The notes under the pieces are model-generated. The model had not been told where the DNA came from. It was given only the letters and a program-made list of their open reading frames with translations, and searched no databases. Below are positions 60,704 through 64,000 of a DNA stretch of 64,000 nt, piece by piece. The position numbers and the translations under genes were made by a program. How positions within the stretch are numbered: the stretch's first letter is position 1; every line of letters starts with the position of its first letter. The stretch lies in assembly GCA_964628685.1 (NCBI GenBank), contig CAZVNM010000001.1, positions 124,001 to 188,000 on the forward strand. Reading direction: 5' to 3'. Origin of the DNA: CALMEC01 sp964628685. GTDB lineage: Bacteria > Actinomycetota > Thermoleophilia > Miltoncostaeales > Miltoncostaeaceae.

Positions 60704-60709
60704 TACAAT
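60704..60709 (+). promoter_or_regulatory. -10 box TACAAT for the NifU-like gene
   Basis: TACAAT gives a leader of about 26 nt with GAGGTGA before the ATG at 60742. Confidence 0.5.
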
Positions 60710-60741
60710 GGGCCGCTGTACAGCCGACGCGAGGTGAACGC

Positions 60742-60978
60742 ATGACCGAGACGTCCGTGGTGACGCGAATCGAAGAGGTCCTTGAGGAGATCCGTCCCGC
60801 CCTGCACTCCGACGGCGGCGACGTCGAGCTGATCGACTTCGACGACGAGGGCTTCGTGCACGTGAACATGCTGGGCGCCTGCGGTGGCTGCCCCATGTCG
60901 ACGGCGACGCTCGTCCTGGGGATCGAGGCCGCCCTGCGGGAGCGCATCCCCGAGGTGGAGGGCGTCATCCCCGTCTGA
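60742..60978 (+). CDS. NifU C-terminal-domain (Nfu-like) Fe-S carrier
   Basis: Protein of 78 aa consisting of a single NifU domain. RPALHSDGGDVELIDFDDEG and the cluster motif LGACGGCPMSTATL (CxxC) are present. Nfu proteins carry [4Fe-4S] clusters to targets. It is unlinked to the suf operon. Confidence 0.93.
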   Translation: MTETSVVTRIEEVLEEIRPALHSDGGDVELIDFDDEGFVHVNMLGACGGCPMSTATLVLGIEAALRERIPEVEGVIPV

Positions 60979-60982
60979 GTCC

Positions 60983-60999
60983 GGGCGCGATCCGCGCCC
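60983..60999 (+). terminator. Perfect hairpin after the NifU-like gene
   Basis: GGGCGCG, loop ATC, CGCGCCC, 5 nt past the stop. Confidence 0.65.
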
Positions 61000-61016
61000 G
61001 CCTGCCGCGCCGCCGG

Positions 61017-61051
61017 TTCATCCACCGGACCACCTTCGTGGAGGGGATGAA
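61017..61051 (-). terminator. Hairpin directly after the tRNA-Pro gene
   Basis: Arms TTCATCC and GGATGAA with an inner CCAC-GAAG-GTGG stem, starting at the tRNA 3' end on the minus strand. Confidence 0.5.
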
Positions 61052-61125
61052 TCGGGGTGCCCGGATTTGAACCGGGGACCTCTCCGACCCGAACGGAGCG
61101 CGCTACCAAGCTGCGCCACACCCCG
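61052..61125 (-). tRNA. tRNA-Pro (anticodon CGG)
   Basis: A 74-nt cloverleaf on the minus strand. The acceptor CGGGGTG pairs with CACCCCG plus discriminator A. The D-arm is GCGC-AGCTTGGTA-GCGC, the anticodon arm CTCCG-TTCGGGT-CGGAG (anticodon CGG), and the T-arm CCCGG-TTCAAAT-CCGGG. CCA is not encoded. All stems pair fully. Confidence 0.97.
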
Positions 61126-61306
61126 ACGGCACCGCTGCATCGTACCGATCCTGCGCGTTTCGCGCCACCGCCGGACGGGTACCGGTCGAAGAACACCCTG
61201 TTCGAGTTCTCCGCGTCCTTGGCCGGGCCTTCACCCCGACCTCATGGGGCTGTGGTTAACTTGATCGTCGCAATCCCCGCCACCGAGGTGAGGCCGCAAA
61301 GCAGCG

Positions 61307-62125
61307 ATGGCCAGCGCGTCCCCACAGTCCAGGATCGATCTGCAGTCTCCCACGACCACCGCCCCGACGGGCCGTGGCGGCACGAGGACGGCGATCGGAC
61401 GCCGGGGTCGCTGGCGGGTTGAGATCCTGCTGTTTGCAGGGGTTCTTCTGGTCTACCAGCTGTCGCGCGCCTTCGTGATCGGCGATGCCACGAACGCGTT
61501 TGCCAACGCGCTCAACGTCATCCACCTCGAGAAGGCGTCCGGCCTCTTCTTCGAAACCCACGTCCAGGCGTGGATGCTCGAGCACCTGCGGCTGACCCAG
61601 ATCCTCAACCAGTTCTACATCTGGGCGCACCTGCCGGTGACGGGCCTCTTCTTCGTGTGGCTGTACCGCAGGCGGCGTGAGGCGTACAGCTTCGTGCGAA
61701 ATGCGTTCTTCCTCACCAACCTGCTGGCGCTCACCGTGTTCGTCGCGTTCCCGGTCGCCCCGCCCCGCATGATGGAGGGCCACGGCTTCGTCGACACGCT
61801 CTCGATCATCAGTGGCATCGACCTGCACGCCGGCAACCTCTCGGGGTGGTTCAACCCCTACGCGGCGGTGCCGTCGATGCACTTCGGTTACGCGCTCATG
61901 GTCGGCGCGGTCACCGCGCTCCTCGCGAAGCGGATCTGGGTGCGGGCGCTGGCGGTCGCCTACCCCGGGATCGTCTTCTTCACCATCGTGGGGACCGCCA
62001 ACCACTTCGTGATCGACGCCCTGGCCGGCGGCATCGTGCTGATCACCGCGTTCCTCGTCACGTGGACCTGCACCCGCCTCGCGGGACGCTCATCGCAGGT
62101 CGCACCCGCCGGCTCCGTCAGCTGA
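61307..62125 (+). CDS. PAP2-superfamily membrane phosphatase/transferase (AUR1-like)
   Basis: Membrane protein of 272 aa. The first ~35 residues are disordered, then about six helices. PAP2 catalytic motifs are YAAVPSMHFGYALMVG and GTANHFVIDALAGG. It is related to inositolphosphotransferase/AUR1-like PAP2 proteins and, by place next to DPPR synthase, resembles the Rv3807c-Rv3806c pair of mycobacteria, where it would dephosphorylate decaprenylphosphoryl-5-phosphoribose. That role is inferred from synteny. TTAACT at 61255-61260 is a possible -10. Confidence 0.87.
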   Translation: MASASPQSRIDLQSPTTTAPTGRGGTRTAIGRRGRWRVEILLFAGVLLVYQLSRAFVIGDATNAFANALNVIHLEKASGLFFETHVQAWMLEHLRLTQILNQFYIWAHLPVTGLFFVWLYRRRREAYSFVRNAFFLTNLLALTVFVAFPVAPPRMMEGHGFVDTLSIISGIDLHAGNLSGWFNPYAAVPSMHFGYALMVGAVTALLAKRIWVRALAVAYPGIVFFTIVGTANHFVIDALAGGIVLITAFLVTWTCTRLAGRSSQVAPAGSVS

Positions 62126-62224
62126 CCTCCCGCGGCGGGGCGTGTCCGCCGCACCGGCGGGCTACCATCCCCCGACCGTCCGAGCCGTCGCGAGGAGCCG
62201 TCGATCCCGGCGATCGTCACCGCA

Positions 62225-63058
62225 ATGCGCCCACGCCAGTGGGTCAAGAACGCCTTCGTGCTCGCCCCGCTCGTGTTCTCGGGGGAGATCCAGCATGCCG
62301 AGCCCATCCTCAGGGCGCTCGGCGCGGTCGCGGTCTTCTGTCTGGCCGCCAGCTCCATCTATCTGATCAACGACGTGATGGACCGCGCGGCCGACCGGGC
62401 GCACCCGACCAAGCGGTTCCGACCGATCGCCGCCGGCCGCGTGTCCGTGGGGACCGCCGTGGGTGTGGCCGTCGTCCTCATGGTCGTCGCCGCGGCGGGG
62501 GCGTTCCTGATCGACTGGCGGCTCGGGGTCATCGCGGCCGCCTACGTGCTGATCTCGGTGGCCTACAGCGCATGGCTGAAGCACGTGGTCATCATCGACG
62601 TGTTCACGATCGCGTCCGGGTTCGTCCTGCGCGTGCTGGGCGGCGCGGCGGCCATCGACGTGGAGCCGTCGATCTGGCTCATCATCTGCATGGGGTTCCT
62701 CGCCCTGATGCTGGGCTTCGGTAAACGGCGCGGCGAGGCCCGGCTGCTGGCCGACGGCGCCGTCGACCACCGCGCCGTCCTGGCCCATTACAGCGCGACC
62801 TTCGCGGACGCCATGGTCATCCTGACCGCGGGGCTGGCGCTCGCCGCCTACGCCGCCTACTCGGCCACGGGACGCCCCGCCGACCGGCACATGGCCATCA
62901 CCCTGCCCTTCGTGATGTACGGCGTGTTCCGCTACCTGTGGCTCATCTTCCACCGCGACCGCGGCGACAGCCCCACCGAGCTCGCCCTGTCGGACCCCGC
63001 GATCGTGCTGGCCGTGGTGGGCTGGGGTGCGGCGGCCGCGGTGCTGATGGCCGTCTGA
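62225..63058 (+). CDS. Decaprenyl-phosphate phosphoribosyltransferase (DPPR synthase, UbiA family)
   Basis: UbiA-type prenyltransferase, 277 aa from the ATG at 62225. RPRQWVKNAFVLAPLVFSG is the DPPR-synthase start, and SSIYLINDVMDRAADRAHP holds the first Asp-rich site, with TKRFRPIAAGRVS after it. YSAWLKHVVIIDVFTIASGF and about nine helices follow. It joins PRPP to decaprenyl phosphate on the way to decaprenylphosphoryl arabinose for the wall. GAGGAG lies 6 nt before an in-frame ATC at 62204, so the true start may be upstream of the annotated ATG. Confidence 0.92.
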   Translation: MRPRQWVKNAFVLAPLVFSGEIQHAEPILRALGAVAVFCLAASSIYLINDVMDRAADRAHPTKRFRPIAAGRVSVGTAVGVAVVLMVVAAAGAFLIDWRLGVIAAAYVLISVAYSAWLKHVVIIDVFTIASGFVLRVLGGAAAIDVEPSIWLIICMGFLALMLGFGKRRGEARLLADGAVDHRAVLAHYSATFADAMVILTAGLALAAYAAYSATGRPADRHMAITLPFVMYGVFRYLWLIFHRDRGDSPTELALSDPAIVLAVVGWGAAAAVLMAV

Positions 63059-63122
63059 TGGACACCGTGGGTCCCGCGCCAAGGAAACCGCGACACTGCT
63101 GACCGTCGTCCTCCTCGTCCTG

Positions 63123-64000
63123 GTGGCGGTGCTGTTCGTCGCCGTCGGCGTCGGGCTGACCGGGTTGACGGCCACCGAGCGGACGCCGACCGCCCGCTCC
63201 CAGCTGCTGCCGCTCGGCGCATGCGGGGTCGTGCTGGCGGCGACGCCGGTGTCGTACGTCCTGGCGATGGCACCGGCCGGCCGCTGGGTCACCACCGCGA
63301 TCCTCGCCGCGGTCGTGGCGGTCGGAGCACTGCTGCTCGCCCGACGCGGGGTCGACGCCGCGGCCGTGCGCCGCACCGCCGGGTCGGCGGCGGCGCCGGT
63401 CGCCGCCGGCGGTCTGGTGGGGCTGGCGGCGCTGCTGCCGGTGATGGCGCAGGGCTTTCCCACGACGCTCGCCTACGGCAACTTCGACGGCTGGTACTTC
63501 GCGGCCCGCGGCGACTGGCTGACCCGCCACCCGTGGGGCACCACGCTCACCGAGCAGACCGCCGACCCGCTCAGCACGGTCGCGGTCTGGAGCGATCGGT
63601 TCCACCTGCCGCAGGGGGTCGACACCACCGTCGCCTACGTGCAGAGCATGCTGGGCATGGACGGCTACCAGGTCCTCGGTGTGCTGGGGGCCGCGGCGAT
63701 CATGGTGGGTCTGTGCGGGTGGCTCACGCTGCGCGACGCGATCGACCCCGCACACCGGACCGCGGGGATCGGGTGGATGGCGGCCGCCGGCGTCGTGAGC
63801 CCGGTCTTCGTCGTGATGCACGGCGAGAACTTCTTCGCACAGCTGTGGGGGGCCGCCCTCTGGCCGTTCGTCATGGCGACCCTCATCCGCCTGACCGCAC
63901 GGCCGTCCTGGCGCACCGTCGCCCTGGCGGCGCTCGCGACGGCCGCCGCGGTGTCGTTCTATCCGGCCAACCTCCCGTGGATCCTCGTGGGCGCCGCCGG
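63123..64000 (+). CDS. Large membrane protein, N-terminal part (runs off right edge)
   Basis: An open frame continues to the window end with several hydrophobic helices (AVLFVAVGVGLTGL, VVLAATPVSYVLAMA, GGLVGLAALLPVMAQG) and an outer loop NFDGWYFAARGDWLTRHPWG. It looks like a GT-C glycosyltransferase-type or wall-polysaccharide membrane protein, which fits the DPPR and PAP2 neighbours. The start is unclear: an ATG at 63058 overlaps the DPPR stop (TGATG) but its frame stops after 14 codons, whereas the long frame has its first standard start at GTG 63123, inside the first helix. A one-base change near 63070-63080 would join them. Confidence 0.65.
   Translation, partial: MAVLFVAVGVGLTGLTATERTPTARSQLLPLGACGVVLAATPVSYVLAMAPAGRWVTTAILAAVVAVGALLLARRGVDAAAVRRTAGSAAAPVAAGGLVGLAALLPVMAQGFPTTLAYGNFDGWYFAARGDWLTRHPWGTTLTEQTADPLSTVAVWSDRFHLPQGVDTTVAYVQSMLGMDGYQVLGVLGAAAIMVGLCGWLTLRDAIDPAHRTAGIGWMAAAGVVSPVFVVMHGENFFAQLWGAALWPFVMATLIRLTARPSWRTVALAALATAAAVSFYPANLPWILVGAA

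Noticed and set aside
61052..61125. Integration site at tRNA-Pro
   Set aside because: No repeat of the tRNA 3' end and no integrase or foreign-looking genes beside it; flanking genes are ordinary chromosomal ones.

Overview
The window is about 70% GC and tightly packed with genes. Gene ends often overlap (ATGA, GTGA, TGATG, TAGTG), many starts are GTG, and several promoters sit directly against the start codon. Together with a decaprenyl-phosphate phosphoribosyltransferase, an LppX-type lipoprotein, a FliA/WhiG sigma factor, a TreT trehalose synthase and a SufR-SufBDCSU locus, this points to an actinobacterium. A Thermoleophilia-like lineage is my inference from gene content, not something shown here.

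Layout. 1-2.5 kb: an MMPL transporter cut by the left edge, a zinc alcohol dehydrogenase and an HSL-type esterase. 2.5-9.5 kb, minus strand: a secreted PKD-domain protein, a Nif3-like protein, an EF-G2 paralogue, a FliA/WhiG sigma factor, a small membrane protein and an MBL-fold hydrolase. 9.5-17.2 kb: an LppX-like lipoprotein with a 150-bp tandem repeat of its own tail, an RpiB-like isomerase, a secreted protein, an MMPL exporter divergent from a two-component system, and a VapBC pair whose toxin carries two amber codons. 17.4-22.8 kb: 2-oxoacid:ferredoxin oxidoreductase (korA-korB) and a frameshifted GGDEF-EAL gene. 22.9-28.9 kb: MBL hydrolase and Mrp ATPase, cupin and PQQ-type sugar dehydrogenase, a broken YcaQ-like gene, and NhaA.

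28.9-36.2 kb, minus strand: a flippase-like membrane protein, a Uma2 nuclease, a coupled set of nitroreductase, BadI/MenB-like crotonase and CoA ligase, a lipoprotein and an LLM flavoprotein. 36.3-43 kb: ferredoxin, two tandem TreT-type trehalose synthases, an SDR, small proteins and an aminotransferase. 43.1-44.3 kb is the strangest stretch. It has a noncoding array of about 165-bp repeats with two dyads per unit, a small Cys-rich gene, and a 96-bp direct repeat over the tail-to-tail junction with a DNA alkylation repair gene.

45-53.6 kb is the Fe-S assembly locus: sufR is divergent from sufB-sufD-Rieske-sufC-sufS, then sufU-sufT-sufA-like and a DMP19 gene. An intact vapBC module lies antisense between sufS and sufU. 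After DMP19 come a 74-bp inverted repeat and a diverged second copy of the sufA tail. 53.9-64 kb: a glycine-rich surface protein, an AAA+ ATPase, phosphoglucomutase, a monooxygenase, a GFA protein, a nitrilase, a NifU-like protein, tRNA-Pro(CGG), then PAP2, DPPR synthase and a large membrane protein (probably cell-envelope polysaccharide synthesis) that runs off the right edge.

Recurring signals: (i) at least eleven starts lie 6-8 nt after a TANNNT box with no Shine-Dalgarno, so leaderless transcription looks common; (ii) three loci carry extra, sometimes diverged copies of a gene's own 3' end just downstream of it; (iii) several genes are damaged by nonsense codons, frameshift or deletion, of which some could be sequencing errors.
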